Shown: positions 1 through 9,565 of the stretch, piece after piece | Layout: the number at the start of each line of letters is the position of its first letter | How positions within the stretch are numbered: position 1 is the first letter of the stretch | Assembly: GCA_036478595.1 (NCBI GenBank) | Contig: JAZGEF010000045.1 | Span: 1 to 64,000, forward strand | Length of the DNA: 64,000 bases | Reading direction: 5' to 3' | DNA from: Granulosicoccus sp036478595 | GTDB lineage: Bacteria > Pseudomonadota > Gammaproteobacteria > Granulosicoccales > Granulosicoccaceae | Translations under genes and position numbers: made by a program | Notes under the pieces: generated by a model | Databases searched by the model: none | What the model saw: only the letters and a program-made list of their open reading frames with translations | What the model was told of the DNA's origin: nothing

Positions 1-438
1 GAGCCAGACGTCACGCTCGCAGGCCCCTTAAGTGACTTCTTTGCCATGCAGTCTAGCGATACGGTGATTGGCACATCGCATAAACAGGGCCGCATTAAGA
101 TCACTGGAGACGAGCAGCTTGCAAGAGACTTTAGCTTGATCGTTTATAGAAGCGAGGTTGATTGGCAGGATGCGCTATCGCCATTTTTAGGTGAGACGCT
201 GGTGCATAAAATAGGCGAGTTTGGCAAACGATTTGGCCTCTGGTCTGGTAACAGCAGAAAACACCTACGCGAGGATACTGCCGAGTATCTGCAAGAGGAA
301 ACCAACTTGCTGGTGTCACGTAATCAGGTGCTTAGTTTTACTAATCAACTTAGTTCAACCGTAGAGGCAATAGATGAATTAGATAAAAAGGTTGCCGCGC
401 TTGAAGCCAGCCAACTCAATAAGGCTAAACCGGCTTGA
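1..438 (+). CDS. ubiJ: Ubiquinone biosynthesis accessory factor UbiJ, 5' end outside window
   Basis: The reading frame is open from the first base, so the N-terminal SCP2-like lipid-binding part lies partly outside the window. The visible C-terminal portion has the family's DW-x-L motif near the SCP2 end, a conserved R-E-D-x-x-E-Y segment and a final helical region predicted to be a short coiled coil. UbiJ is a non-catalytic member of the cytosolic Ubi complex and is thought to bind hydrophobic ubiquinone precursors. The stop codon overlaps the TTG start of ubiB by four bases, which implies translational coupling and the usual ubiE-ubiJ-ubiB order. Identification rests on sequence character plus this linkage; confidence is good. 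Confidence 0.88.
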   Translation, partial: EPDVTLAGPLSDFFAMQSSDTVIGTSHKQGRIKITGDEQLARDFSLIVYRSEVDWQDALSPFLGETLVHKIGEFGKRFGLWSGNSRKHLREDTAEYLQEETNLLVSRNQVLSFTNQLSSTVEAIDELDKKVAALEASQLNKAKPA

Positions 439-2051
439 TTAAACGCGTTACCAGGTTGTTCACTATCCAGCGTGTGTTTGTTAAATACGCCTTGGAAGAT
501 CTATTCCTAATCAACTCGCGTTGGAGTGGGCTTCGGCATTTATCGCGTGTATCACCCACACGCTATCTCAATCAAGATGAACGAGCTCTGCCTCGAGGCC
601 AACGCATACGATTAGCACTTGAAGAATTAGGCCCTGTATTTGTTAAGTTGGGGCAGGTGTTGTCCACCCGGCGCGATCTATTGCCCGATGACATTGGCAA
701 TGAGCTAGCTTTGTTGCAAGACAAGGTTCCGCCATTTGCGGCAAGCCTTGCGCGTGACCAAATTGAGCTGTCCCTGGGCAAGCCAGTTAATGAAGTATTC
801 AAATATTTTGAGGATACGCCGTTAGCATCTGCATCAGTTGCGCAAGTGCATGGCGTGATATTGCACGATGGCACAAGCGCGATAGTCAAAGTATTACGCC
901 CAGATATTCAACCCGTTATTGAACGCGATCTTTCCTTAATGTACCTGCTGGCTGATATTTGCAAATCAGCACTGCGTGATGGCAAACGCATGCGCCCACG
1001 TGAAGTGGTGGCTGATTATGATCACACCATTCACAAGGAATTAGATTTGATCCAGGAAGCCAGCAACGCGGTAGTGCTGCGCAACAACCACAAAGATTCG
1101 CCGCTTTTATATGTGCCGGAGATCTACTGGGATTACACCCGTAAAGACATATTGGTCATGGAACGTATTGAGGGTATTCCGATTCGTGACGTTGATGAAA
1201 TGCACGCGATCAATATGGATATGAAGAAGCTTGCTGAAACTGGCGTAGAGATTTTTTATACTCAAGTGTTCAAGCATAATTTTTTTCATGCTGACATGCA
1301 CCCGGGCAATATCTTTGTATCGCGTAATAACCCCAGCAATCCTCAGTACATTGCGGTCGACTTTGGCATCGTGGGTTCATTAACCGCCGAAGACCAGCGT
1401 TACCTAGGCGAAAACATCTTGGCATTTTTTCAACGTGACTATCGCCGAGTCGCGCAATTGCATGTCGATTCCGGGTGGGTGCCTGCGGGCACACGGGTAT
1501 CAGAATTTGAAGCCGCCGTGCGTGCTGTGTGTGAGCCGATATTCGAAAAGCCTTTGGCTGAAATATCGTTTGGCCAAGTGCTACTGCAACTGTTTCATAC
1601 AGCACGCCGGTTTGAAATGGAAGTGCAGCCACAATTGGTGCTGTTACAAAAAACCTTGCTCAATATTGAGGGCTTGGGCAGGCAGTTATATCCACAGCTC
1701 GATTTGTGGGCAACGGCAAAGCCTTTTTTAGAGCAGTGGATGAAGGAGCGCCAAAGCCCGCAAGCCTTGGCTAAAAAGCTGGTTGCGCAAGCTCCACAAA
1801 TTCTCGAGGCCCTACCGGCAATGCCGATGTTGGTGCACCAGTATTTAAAAGATGCGCCTCAACGTGCGCAACAAACGCAGCCCGATAACTCATCGTTAAA
1901 GCAAACCATAGCAGGTTCAGTGTTGGTTATGGCTGCCAGTATTATTTTGGCCTCAGCCATGATGAGTAGTCAAAGCGTGATGTGGTATTTCGCCAGCCTT
2001 GTAGTTATTGTTGTTGGCCTGGTGCTGTTACGAACTGGCCTGCGCAACTAA
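435..2051 (+). CDS. ubiB: Ubiquinone biosynthesis protein kinase-like ATPase UbiB
   Basis: The 538-residue protein matches the UbiB/ADCK atypical kinase family in length and motifs. The KxGQ motif is at residues 71-74 (K-L-G-Q). The catalytic region carries H-x-D-x-H-P-G-N (HADMHPGN) followed by V-D-F-G in the metal-binding position. Two hydrophobic helices at about 497-535 anchor the C-terminus in the inner membrane. UbiB supports ubiquinone synthesis, probably by ATP-dependent extraction of lipid precursors for the Ubi complex. The start is TTG, four bases inside ubiJ, and no ATG near it would keep the conserved N-terminus; this suggests coupled translation. Nothing is missing from the motifs. 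Confidence 0.95.
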   Translation: MIKRVTRLFTIQRVFVKYALEDLFLINSRWSGLRHLSRVSPTRYLNQDERALPRGQRIRLALEELGPVFVKLGQVLSTRRDLLPDDIGNELALLQDKVPPFAASLARDQIELSLGKPVNEVFKYFEDTPLASASVAQVHGVILHDGTSAIVKVLRPDIQPVIERDLSLMYLLADICKSALRDGKRMRPREVVADYDHTIHKELDLIQEASNAVVLRNNHKDSPLLYVPEIYWDYTRKDILVMERIEGIPIRDVDEMHAINMDMKKLAETGVEIFYTQVFKHNFFHADMHPGNIFVSRNNPSNPQYIAVDFGIVGSLTAEDQRYLGENILAFFQRDYRRVAQLHVDSGWVPAGTRVSEFEAAVRAVCEPIFEKPLAEISFGQVLLQLFHTARRFEMEVQPQLVLLQKTLLNIEGLGRQLYPQLDLWATAKPFLEQWMKERQSPQALAKKLVAQAPQILEALPAMPMLVHQYLKDAPQRAQQTQPDNSSLKQTIAGSVLVMAASIILASAMMSSQSVMWYFASLVVIVVGLVLLRTGLRN

Positions 2052-2298
2052 TCATTTTTTGGTAGAACACCCATTTTCATTCCTTAGACTCGTGTAAAGA
2101 TATTCACAATACTCAGCCAGTCTGTAGCCTCCGCCATATCGAATACCCCACTTTATTGGCGCGCCAAAAGCTATTTTTGACGCGATATATCACAGTATTT
2201 GACGCGTGAAACCCGCACAAACATTGAAAATTTACCGATTTCTCTAAAAGTGGGCTATTTGGCAGCGACCTTGCATCAGCAAGGGCACACGATTTACT

Positions 2299-2625
2299 TT
2301 GGATTACAGCGCTATGCAGCAGTTAAAACCGGATCCCCTTTGGGATGAAGGAATTGCCAGCTACCTGATGGGCGAGTACGAAAAGCGCCAAGTCCCACTA
2401 TCTAGCGAAGATCTACAAAAATTTGCTGTAGAAAGAGCGCAACGAATTGGCGACATGCTGGAGACATTATTTCTGATGGCTATATATGGCGAGTGGCAGT
2501 ATGTGGATGCTGAAGGCAATGAGCAGCCTCTGGATGAAGAAGGTTTAAATAACTTGTATGCCAAGGGCCGTATTACAGCGGCTGATCTTGAGGCATTCAA
2601 CGGACTCTGGCAGCCAGCCAGTTAG
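2299..2625 (+). CDS. Small conserved-looking protein of unknown function
   Basis: This is a 108-residue acidic soluble protein with no signal peptide or membrane segment; I do not recognise the family. It reads as mostly helical, with a central segment (A-E-R-A-Q-R-I-G-D-M-L-E) that would form an amphipathic helix. The start is uncertain: TTG at 2299 has an AAGGG sequence 13 bases upstream, while an in-frame ATG at 2314 would give 103 residues but has no obvious ribosome-binding site. It stands alone between ubiB and uvrD in the same direction, with gaps of about 250 and 140 bases. Codon use looks like that of its neighbours, which supports a real gene. Confidence 0.65.
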   Translation: MDYSAMQQLKPDPLWDEGIASYLMGEYEKRQVPLSSEDLQKFAVERAQRIGDMLETLFLMAIYGEWQYVDAEGNEQPLDEEGLNNLYAKGRITAADLEAFNGLWQPAS

Positions 2626-2763
2626 ACCCACTGCATTGCCAGCTAAGGGCAATTAAGCTGCAGCTGGTAATAATTTAGGCAGCTCTGGGCTCTTTCTGAG
2701 CTAATTCAACCGTCTTCTTGCCAACACCGCTGCGCGTTTGTCGCGCCGTTGTTACCATAGGGT

Positions 2764-4932
2764 ATGGACGTATCAGACCTTCTCGACTCTCTCAACGATG
2801 CGCAGCGCCAAGCTGTGTCTGCGCCGCTTGGCCATCAATTGGTACTCGCTGGTGCAGGCAGTGGTAAAACTCGTGTTTTAACTAATCGGATTGCCTGGCT
2901 AAACCGCGTGGAGGCTATCTCGCCTCTAAGCATCATGGCTGTCACCTTTACCAACAAGGCGGCTCGCGAAATGCGTGATCGGGTTGAAAACTTGCTCGGC
3001 ATGGCAATCGGTCCCATGTGGTTGGGCACCTTTCATGGTATCGCCCATCGGTTTTTACGCTCCCATTGGCAAGAAGCTAATTTGCCACAGGCATTTCAGA
3101 TTCTTGATTCAGATGATCAGCTGCGCGTGGTTAAAAGAACGATCCGGGGGCTTGAGCTGGATGAGGCTCATTGGCCTCCGCGACAAGTGCAGTGGTTTAT
3201 TAATGGCCACAAGGATGAAGGCCGACGGCCACATCATATTGATGATCAGCAAGATGCCACTACTGCGCAATACATTCGTATCTACACCGCCTACGAGGTC
3301 GCTTGTAACCGAGCGGGCGCCGTTGATTTTGCCGAACTACTGTTGCGCGCGCTTGAAACCTTACGTGATAACGAATCGCTGCTTAAGCATTATCAAAAAC
3401 GCTTTCGCTGTGTGTTGGTTGATGAGTTTCAAGATACCAATTCGATTCAATACGCGTGGATTCGATTACTGGCCGGTGACAACACCGCCGTGTTTGCCGT
3501 AGGTGATGACGATCAATCGATTTACGCTTGGCGTGGCGCAAAGGTTGAGAACCTGCTCAATTTTAATAAAGACTACCCCAACGCCGAAGTGGTTCGCCTA
3601 GAGCAGAACTACCGTTCAAGCGGCAATATTTTGGAGGCGGCAAATGCGCTCATCTCTCGCAACGGTGGGCGCATGGGTAAAAACTTATGGACAGCCGACA
3701 GTGCTGGCGATCCAATAACTATGTACAACGCCTACAACGAAACCGATGAAGCGCGGTTTATTGTAGAAACCATTCTCAGCTACATCAATGATGGCGGTAG
3801 GCGTAGGGATTGCGCTGTGCTGTATCGATCCAACGCGCAATCGCGGGTAATAGAAGAATTTTTGGTTGCATCGGGCGTGCAGTATCGCGTGTATGGCGGG
3901 TTGCGCTTTTTTGAACGTGCTGAAATTAAAGACACTCTTGCCTATATGCGCTTGGCGAATTTTCGTGCTGATGATGTGTCGTTCGAGCGCATCATTAATC
4001 AACCTACGCGTGGCATCGGCGATAAAACGGTAGGTTTGATTCGACAATACGCGCGTGAAAACGAAGTATCAATGTGGTTAGCGGCTGCATCGTTGCTTGA
4101 GGCCGATCGCTTAACCGCAAGAGCAAAAGGTGCGGTTAAAGGGTTTATCACACTAATCGAAGCTTTAAGCACCGCAATGGAAGATCAATCACTGGGCATG
4201 CAAGTGCAGATAACCTCTGGGCATAGTGGCCTATTGGAGCATTTTAAAAAGGACGACAGTGACCGTGGCCAGATGCGTGTAGAGAATATACAAGAACTCG
4301 AAAACGCTGCACGTACCTACATGTTCACTAACGAAGATACAGACGAAGGCACTATCCTTGATGACTTTTTAGCGCATGCAGCGCTGGAGGCAGGCGAAGG
4401 CCAAGCAGAAGCTGACGAAGACGCCGTTCAATTAATGACACTGCACTCGGCCAAAGGCTTGGAATTTCCAGTGGTGATAATCGGCGGTATGGAGCAGGGT
4501 TTGTTTCCGCATATGCGATCAATGGAAGATCCCGTTAAGTTAGAAGAAGAACGCCGCTTATGTTATGTGGGCATCACCCGCGCCCGTAAAAAACTTTATC
4601 TCACTCTAGCCGAGCAACGCCGCTTGCACGGTAAAGATCAATACAACCCGCCTTCAAAATTCATCGGCGAGATACCGGCAGAGTTACTAGAAGAAATACG
4701 ACCTCGCATGAATGTGTCGATGCCGGTTTATCACTCATCACCGGTTAATCGATATCCCGAAGAAAACGATTCAGGATTAACCGTGGGTCAGTCAGTTAAG
4801 CACGGTAAATTTGGTTTCGGCATCGTGCTCGACCAAGAAGGCCGCGGCTCATCCGCTCGCATACACGTGAACTTTGAAGATGCTGGTAGTAAGTGGTTGG
4901 TATTGGCTTATGCCAATTTGCAGCCGGCTTGA
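2764..4932 (+). CDS. uvrD: DNA helicase II UvrD
   Basis: This 722-residue superfamily 1A helicase has every expected motif: Walker A A-G-A-G-S-G-K-T at residues 29-36, motif II V-D-E-F-Q-D-T, motif III G-D-D-D-Q-S-I-Y-A-W-R-G-A, Q-N-Y-R-S-S, the T-L-H-S-A-K-G-L-E-F motif and V-G-I-T-R-A-R. The C-terminus holds the Tudor-like fold seen in UvrD, with V-G-x-x-V-x-H-x-x-F-G-x-G. UvrD unwinds DNA 3' to 5' in methyl-directed mismatch repair and nucleotide excision repair. It is alone on its transcript; the next gene converges on it 11 bases downstream. It could only be confused with Rep or PcrA; the length and C-terminus favour UvrD. Confidence 0.95.
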   Translation: MDVSDLLDSLNDAQRQAVSAPLGHQLVLAGAGSGKTRVLTNRIAWLNRVEAISPLSIMAVTFTNKAAREMRDRVENLLGMAIGPMWLGTFHGIAHRFLRSHWQEANLPQAFQILDSDDQLRVVKRTIRGLELDEAHWPPRQVQWFINGHKDEGRRPHHIDDQQDATTAQYIRIYTAYEVACNRAGAVDFAELLLRALETLRDNESLLKHYQKRFRCVLVDEFQDTNSIQYAWIRLLAGDNTAVFAVGDDDQSIYAWRGAKVENLLNFNKDYPNAEVVRLEQNYRSSGNILEAANALISRNGGRMGKNLWTADSAGDPITMYNAYNETDEARFIVETILSYINDGGRRRDCAVLYRSNAQSRVIEEFLVASGVQYRVYGGLRFFERAEIKDTLAYMRLANFRADDVSFERIINQPTRGIGDKTVGLIRQYARENEVSMWLAAASLLEADRLTARAKGAVKGFITLIEALSTAMEDQSLGMQVQITSGHSGLLEHFKKDDSDRGQMRVENIQELENAARTYMFTNEDTDEGTILDDFLAHAALEAGEGQAEADEDAVQLMTLHSAKGLEFPVVIIGGMEQGLFPHMRSMEDPVKLEEERRLCYVGITRARKKLYLTLAEQRRLHGKDQYNPPSKFIGEIPAELLEEIRPRMNVSMPVYHSSPVNRYPEENDSGLTVGQSVKHGKFGFGIVLDQEGRGSSARIHVNFEDAGSKWLVLAYANLQPA

Positions 4933-4943
4933 TTTAGCTGGCA

Positions 4944-5432
4944 CTAGTAAATATTTGCATCCAAGCCAGCGGCGATTGACATCCCTAACTCCTTGCACTG
5001 TTCGGTAAATCCTTCTTGGTAATCACCCTGCAATACTATTGGCTCCTGTACCCGTCGCCAACGTAAACCGGTGATTATTTTCTCAACACCAGTGAGCGTA
5101 CCTTGCCCGTCAATGCCTGCGCGAATATATAAGGCGTAAGGCAAGCCTTCAGTATGCTCGAGGCAGGGGTAGTAGATGCGTTCAAAGAAGTCCTTTATCA
5201 ATCCGCTCATATAGCCAAAGTTTTCTGTTGTGCCAATAATTATTCCTTGGCAGTTGAGTACATCTTCGCTAGTTGCATTCAGTGCGCTGCGAAACACCAC
5301 ATCAAAATTTTCGATATCAAGGTGCGACGCGCCAAGCACCGTTGCATCGGCCAACGTTTGTGTATTAGCCGACGGCGTATTGCACACTATCAATAGTGAT
5401 TTTTTTGTTGACATAGCACTTGTAGACATCAT
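4944..5432 (-). CDS. Flavodoxin-fold FMN protein
   Basis: The 162-residue protein has a flavodoxin-like Rossmann fold. After a short N-terminal tail, a first beta strand (L-L-I-V-C-N-T-P-S-A-N-T) leads into the phosphate-binding loop that holds FMN phosphate. A second motif, G-T-T-E-N-F-G-Y-M-S-G-L-I-K-D-F, is typical of NADPH-dependent FMN reductase/flavodoxin families, where it contacts the isoalloxazine ring. The likely role is a cytosolic electron carrier or quinone/FMN reductase; the substrate is unknown. It is a single-gene unit convergent with uvrD. The start is either M1 or the second methionine at residue 7; neither has a strong ribosome-binding site. Confidence 0.72.
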   Translation of the reverse strand: MMSTSAMSTKKSLLIVCNTPSANTQTLADATVLGASHLDIENFDVVFRSALNATSEDVLNCQGIIIGTTENFGYMSGLIKDFFERIYYPCLEHTEGLPYALYIRAGIDGQGTLTGVEKIITGLRWRRVQEPIVLQGDYQEGFTEQCKELGMSIAAGLDANIY

Positions 5433-5666
5433 CGTTGAGAAACTAAGCTCTTATGCGTATTCACTACCCTGAACGAATAGTTTGCCTGACTGAATAAACA
5501 ACTGAAACCTTATATATGCTCGGCGAGCAAGACTGCATCGTCGGTATTTCAGGATTTACGCAACGCCTGCGCCCAGCTGCACTAACTGACAGGCTTGATG
5601 CCCTGGTTGAGATTATCCATCCAATAGCTAAGCTTAGTACCGTCGTACGGCGTTACTAAGGCAAAC

Positions 5667-6551
5667 CTACTGACTATCATCAATCACGCGCAATACTGGT
5701 GTGGTTTCGCTGCTAATCACAATCGTATAAACATGACCAGCTTCAATAGTGATGCTCTGGCTTACAAAGCGGTTATCGGTATCTGTTAACGTGTAATTGC
5801 CAGGGAATACGCCAGCATAGGCGGTCGCCTGAGTGTCATAAGACAGCCCATCAAAACTGACATCACTACCACTATGACTGGGCTCTGTAACCACAAGTGT
5901 AATGGTGGACGAACCGCTGACATCGCCCAATATTGTGGTTTGAACCAGCCTTGCCAATGCCATAGCAGGATCAGTTGGCACAGTCTGCGTGGTTAGCGTG
6001 ATAACACCAATGCTATCGTTCGGTTGGCGCCGCATAATAATGGTAGTTATCGAAAACTCAGCCGCATTAAAGGGCTCGATCGTATGAAAAGCCGCTTGGT
6101 TAGTTGTGCTGAGTGTGGCTACGTCGGTAAACGCTAATTGAGATGCATCAATTGGTAGTGCGATGCGGCCACTATCTTGCTCAGGTAGTAGTTCGTTAAT
6201 AACAGCATTATCGTTTACCCTGACTTGCACATTGAGTTGAGTCAAGTTAAGCACGCGCATTTGCGGTGTAGGGCTTTGGCCACCTGGTTGCATATTGTCA
6301 AATGCTGCTGTTGATTGTCCATCGGTGGTTGAGCCAGTCGTTGCACTCGTAGTTGTACCTGTGCTCGTATCAGTGGTCGCTCCGGTTTCCATGTTTCCTG
6401 TTGTGCCACCAGTGGCATCGCCGTTTACCATAACGTTGCTATTGTTGTGGCCATCGCCGGTGCCAAACAAACCACCATCACACGACGTTAACAGCAATGA
6501 CAGGCACGCCATCGCTAGATACAAATACTGTGTAGATTTTTTATTGGTCAT
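5667..6551 (-). CDS. Secreted lipoprotein with DUF4397-like domain
   Basis: The protein begins with a lipoprotein signal ending in the lipobox L-L-T-S-C, so it should be lipid-anchored in the envelope. A low-complexity Thr/Gly/Ser linker follows, then a region starting R-V-L-N-L-T that resembles DUF4397 beta-sandwich domains (short repeats with R-V-x-N and a terminal Y-T-I-V-I-S). The start at 6551 is preferred because GGTGG lies just upstream and the signal peptide then begins cleanly; an ATG at 6563 would add four residues. The gene overlaps the end of the upstream DUF6502-like gene, so the two are probably co-translated. Function is unknown. Confidence 0.72.
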   Translation of the reverse strand: MTNKKSTQYLYLAMACLSLLLTSCDGGLFGTGDGHNNSNVMVNGDATGGTTGNMETGATTDTSTGTTTSATTGSTTDGQSTAAFDNMQPGGQSPTPQMRVLNLTQLNVQVRVNDNAVINELLPEQDSGRIALPIDASQLAFTDVATLSTTNQAAFHTIEPFNAAEFSITTIIMRRQPNDSIGVITLTTQTVPTDPAMALARLVQTTILGDVSGSSTITLVVTEPSHSGSDVSFDGLSYDTQATAYAGVFPGNYTLTDTDNRFVSQSITIEAGHVYTIVISSETTPVLRVIDDSQ

Positions 6552-7368
6552 TGTTGCCACCATCTTTTATAACAGCATCATCAATAGTGTCCTCAATGAA
6601 GTAGATACCTAAACCGGTGCGGTATCGCGCTTCACCATCAGCAGGAGGATCGTTTTTTTCTTGTGTTGCAAGAGTCTTGTCAAATTCGCGCAGTAACTTA
6701 AGTGCTTTGTCAGCGCTTAATTTCTTAAAGGCGGCTAATGCTTCACCACTGATGTTGTCGTAGGCGACGCTCATTTGTAAGCGGCGTTTATCTTCGCCGC
6801 TGATATTGTGATCAAGCGTATTTAATAAATCAGTTGCACTGGTGGCAAATACATCAAGCATGGCCTCTTCGCTTTCATGTGGCACGTAGCCTTTGGTTAC
6901 CAGGGCCACTTGATTGCCGTCCAGTTCAACAGTCCCAACACGCACAAGTTCATCCAATAACGCACGGGCGGGTACGTCACCGCCGTATTGTCTGACTAAT
7001 TGATTAAACGATTCATTGTTATCGCCATAGGTAAGTGTGGTGGGTTGGCCATTCTGTTGTTGAAATTGACCATCCTGCAACCAGCCTGTTACCACCCTGA
7101 CCGCACGATTATGTTTGTTAATGCCAGCTTGGACATCATCTGGTAGATCGAGGATACGTTTAACCTCTTTGCGATTAATACCTGTGACGATAGAGGTGCG
7201 CGAAACGGTAGGTGTTTTGCCATCAATACCAAAATGCTCTGTGGCCTCTTTTACATATGCCTGTTTTGCCCAACTGACAAATTCGGCGTGAGAGACACCA
7301 TGGCGCAGCAGCAATCTTGCCAATGGGGACAGCACTCGGGTTACCGCTTTTTGTAAGTTCTTGCTCAT
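6541..7368 (-). CDS. DUF6502-like protein, possible regulator
   Basis: This is a 275-residue cytosolic protein without a signal peptide. The first 90 residues (L-A-R-L-L-L-R-H-G-V-S then W-A-K-Q-A-Y-V-K and S-I-V-T-G-I-N-R-K-E-V) have the pattern of a winged-helix-like N-terminal domain and match my memory of the DUF6502 family, usually annotated as hypothetical. The rest is mixed helical with a terminal acidic tail. It overlaps the following lipoprotein gene by 11 bases, which implies an operon. A DNA-binding role is an inference from the T-G-I-N-R-K-E-V-K-R segment, which looks like a recognition helix; it is not proved by the sequence. Confidence 0.68.
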   Translation of the reverse strand: MSKNLQKAVTRVLSPLARLLLRHGVSHAEFVSWAKQAYVKEATEHFGIDGKTPTVSRTSIVTGINRKEVKRILDLPDDVQAGINKHNRAVRVVTGWLQDGQFQQQNGQPTTLTYGDNNESFNQLVRQYGGDVPARALLDELVRVGTVELDGNQVALVTKGYVPHESEEAMLDVFATSATDLLNTLDHNISGEDKRRLQMSVAYDNISGEALAAFKKLSADKALKLLREFDKTLATQEKNDPPADGEARYRTGLGIYFIEDTIDDAVIKDGGNNDQ

Positions 7369-7592
7369 CGGGGTTCAGCTAAAAAACATCCTAACCAGTT
7401 TACGGCCGAAGCCTGTGCGTATACAGGGAAGCGGTGCACAGAATACGCCATATTTGGGAATATTATCCCATTATTTGATTGAAATTCACAGGGATAGGTA
7501 AGTGGTGTTGGGTTAGCGCTGGCGTTGTTGGGGATGAGGTGATCAGTACTGAATAGCTCCTTCTACTCAGATTGTTAAATATAAGTAGTTAT

Positions 7593-7997
7593 TTACGGGC
7601 TTGCGGGTAACAACACCATATCGCTTAGCGTCGGCAAGCCATCTAGGCAATCGTCCCATCGCAATGGCACAGTAATTAACACAGAGTCGGAATTGAGCAT
7701 CGCTGACAGGGCGACTGTTTCGAGTTTTGCCTGCTTGCCTTGTTGGTTGAAGCTAGCGGTATCCACTTTTAATACGCTGCCATGGCAGGTGGATGGGCCA
7801 ACTGAATCCGCTATGTGGATAGTCAGATACTCCAGGCCATTGATGCTGCCGGTGCGAACCTCTTGGAGCTCGGTGGCGATATGGCGTTTGGGGGTGAATA
7901 AGGCGTAAGAAGAGCTACTGGCAAGTATTACAGAACCGAGTAGCGCACTACTCGTTGCTAATTTGACGAATCTAAGCAGTTTTATTTTTTTTATCAT
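7593..7997 (-). CDS. Small secreted protein of unknown function
   Basis: The 134-residue product starts with a lysine-rich N-terminus, a hydrophobic stretch to about residue 27 and a likely signal peptidase site around S-S-Y-A, so export to the periplasm is expected. Two cysteines remain in the mature part (in S-T-C-H-G and D-D-C-L-D), which could form a disulfide. No family is recognised. A GAGG ribosome-binding site lies eight bases before the ATG. It is a single-gene unit, divergent from the TRAP operon across a 383-base gap. Confidence 0.6.
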   Translation of the reverse strand: MIKKIKLLRFVKLATSSALLGSVILASSSSYALFTPKRHIATELQEVRTGSINGLEYLTIHIADSVGPSTCHGSVLKVDTASFNQQGKQAKLETVALSAMLNSDSVLITVPLRWDDCLDGLPTLSDMVLLPASP

Positions 7998-8380
7998 GGC
8001 TTATACCTCTGAAGCACCACTATGTAGTGTTTTTGGACATTTGGCAAATTCTTGACAATGGCCCTGATAGTGATAACGGCTGGATTCAAGAGATACTTGA
8101 GTGAACATAGTTAACATGCAAAGTTGTATGTATCGATGTTTAGAATTTTACCATTAAAAACAATATGTTATCACACGGGGGTGATTTTACCTCGGCCAAC
8201 TGTCTTTCCAGTCTGTCATTGAACGTAGCTGCTCGGGCGCCATTGGCAAGTGTTTAAAGATTATGCCGAGCAGTCCGCCTAACCCCCCCGCAGGAAACAA
8301 GCCAAAGCTAGACGCCACGGCGCAGGCTGGGTTACATTAGGCAACGAACTAGTAAAAACAACAGAGGAGATGTAATAAAT
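7998..8380. other. Intergenic region between divergent genes, no gene seen
   Basis: These 383 bases separate the divergent small secreted protein gene and the TRAP operon and must hold both promoters. I see no convincing open frame or RNA gene. A seven-C run lies at 8283-8289, about 90 bases before the TRAP start. GAGGAG sits about ten bases before the ATG at 8381 and is a strong ribosome-binding site. A TTGACA at 8052-8057 lacks a well-spaced -10 partner, so no promoter is claimed. Confidence 0.5.
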
Positions 8381-9478
8381 ATGTCTAGACGTAAATTTCT
8401 TAAAAACACTGCAATTGGCGCAGGCTCGGCAGCCGTTGCCGGTACAGGCCTGATTACATCAGCGCCCGCGTACTCCCAAGGGCGCGAAAAGCTAGTTATG
8501 GTCACCTCATGGGGCCGCGGCTTAGCGGGTGTATTTGATGCCGCTCAGCGAGTAGCTGACAACGTAAATGCCATGTCAGATGGCACGCTCGAAATCGAAA
8601 TCAAAGCCCAAGGCGAATTAGTCAGCGGCTTGCCTGCAGTATTTGATGCGGTAACGTCTGGTCAGGCAGATATGTACCACGCGGCAGACTACTACTATGT
8701 TGGTCAGCACCCTGCGTTTGCATTTTTTACAGCAGTGCCATTTGGCATGACTCCTACCGAACTACATAACTGGTATTACCACATGGGCGGTCACGAGCTG
8801 CACCGCGAAGTGTGTGAAGAATTCGGTCTGGTGTCTTTTCTTGGTGGTAACACTGGCGCGCAGGCCGGTGGTTGGTTCCGCAAAGAAATCGAAAGCGCAG
8901 ATGATTTTAAAGGCCTGAAGTTTCGTATGCCTGGTTTGGGTGGTAAGGCCTTGGGTAAGTTAGGCGCGTCTGTACAAACAATTGCGGGTTCTGAGGTTTA
9001 TCAAGCCTTGGCATCAGGTGCCATAGACGGTACTGAATGGATTGGACCTTGGGCAGATGAGAAAGCTGGCTTCCAGGAAATCACTAAGTTCTTCTACACG
9101 TCCGGTTTCCATGAGCCGGGTGCCGGTTTATCGGTTGCGACTAACGCTGATCGCTGGGCAAAGCTTTCGCCGGCTCATCAGAAGATAATTGAAATTGCTT
9201 CTGCTGAGGCAAATCAGTGGAACCTGCATCAATTCTTGTCTAACAACTCGGCAGCACTTGATCGCCTGATTGCTGGTGGTGTTCAAACACTCGAATTCCC
9301 GGATGAAGTTTGGGACGCGTTTGGTAAAGCATCGGTTGAAGTTATGGAAGAGAACCTGGATGACGAGCTGTTCAAGAAGACCTACGACTCAATGCAAAAC
9401 TCTATGAAGCTATCTTCGCGTTGGGCTTCATTATCGGATGGCGCGTACACCAGGCAACGTGATCGGGTAAGCGGTTAA
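8381..9478 (+). CDS. TRAP transporter substrate-binding protein, DctP family
   Basis: The 365-residue protein carries a twin-arginine signal (S-R-R-K-F-L-K at residues 2-8, then an Ala/Gly-rich hydrophobic core ending S-A-P-A-Y-S), so it is exported folded by Tat. The mature part has DctP features: G-L-K-F-R-M-P-G-L-G-G-K with the conserved arginine that pairs with a substrate carboxylate, and A-I-D-G-T-E-W-I-G-P, which resembles the 2-oxoacid binder TakP. It would deliver an organic acid to the two permeases downstream. Substrate is inferred only from family likeness. It is the first gene of the operon, with a perfect hairpin between it and the small permease gene that could raise its expression above the permeases. 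Confidence 0.9.
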   Translation: MSRRKFLKNTAIGAGSAAVAGTGLITSAPAYSQGREKLVMVTSWGRGLAGVFDAAQRVADNVNAMSDGTLEIEIKAQGELVSGLPAVFDAVTSGQADMYHAADYYYVGQHPAFAFFTAVPFGMTPTELHNWYYHMGGHELHREVCEEFGLVSFLGGNTGAQAGGWFRKEIESADDFKGLKFRMPGLGGKALGKLGASVQTIAGSEVYQALASGAIDGTEWIGPWADEKAGFQEITKFFYTSGFHEPGAGLSVATNADRWAKLSPAHQKIIEIASAEANQWNLHQFLSNNSAALDRLIAGGVQTLEFPDEVWDAFGKASVEVMEENLDDELFKKTYDSMQNSMKLSSRWASLSDGAYTRQRDRVSG

Positions 9479-9501
9479 AACCTATTGTTCGTAACAAAAT
9501 C

Positions 9502-9525
9502 GCGGGCCTGTTAGTTCAGGCCCGC
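9502..9525 (+). terminator. Intercistronic hairpin after TRAP binding protein gene
   Basis: A perfect nine-base-pair stem (GCGGGCCTG with CAGGCCCGC) and six-base loop lie 24 bases after the stop. No U-tract follows, so it is more likely an RNA 3'-end stabiliser or leaky terminator that gives more binding protein than permease, a common arrangement in binding-protein-dependent systems. Confidence 0.6.
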
Positions 9526-9565
9526 TTCCGTTTCACCCGGTGAATTCTCAGCGGAGACTCCTCTA

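Noticed and set aside
8283..8289. Seven-C run before the TRAP operon as a phase-variable switch
   Set aside because: It lies about 90 bases before the gene, not at a start or in coding sequence, and it is short.
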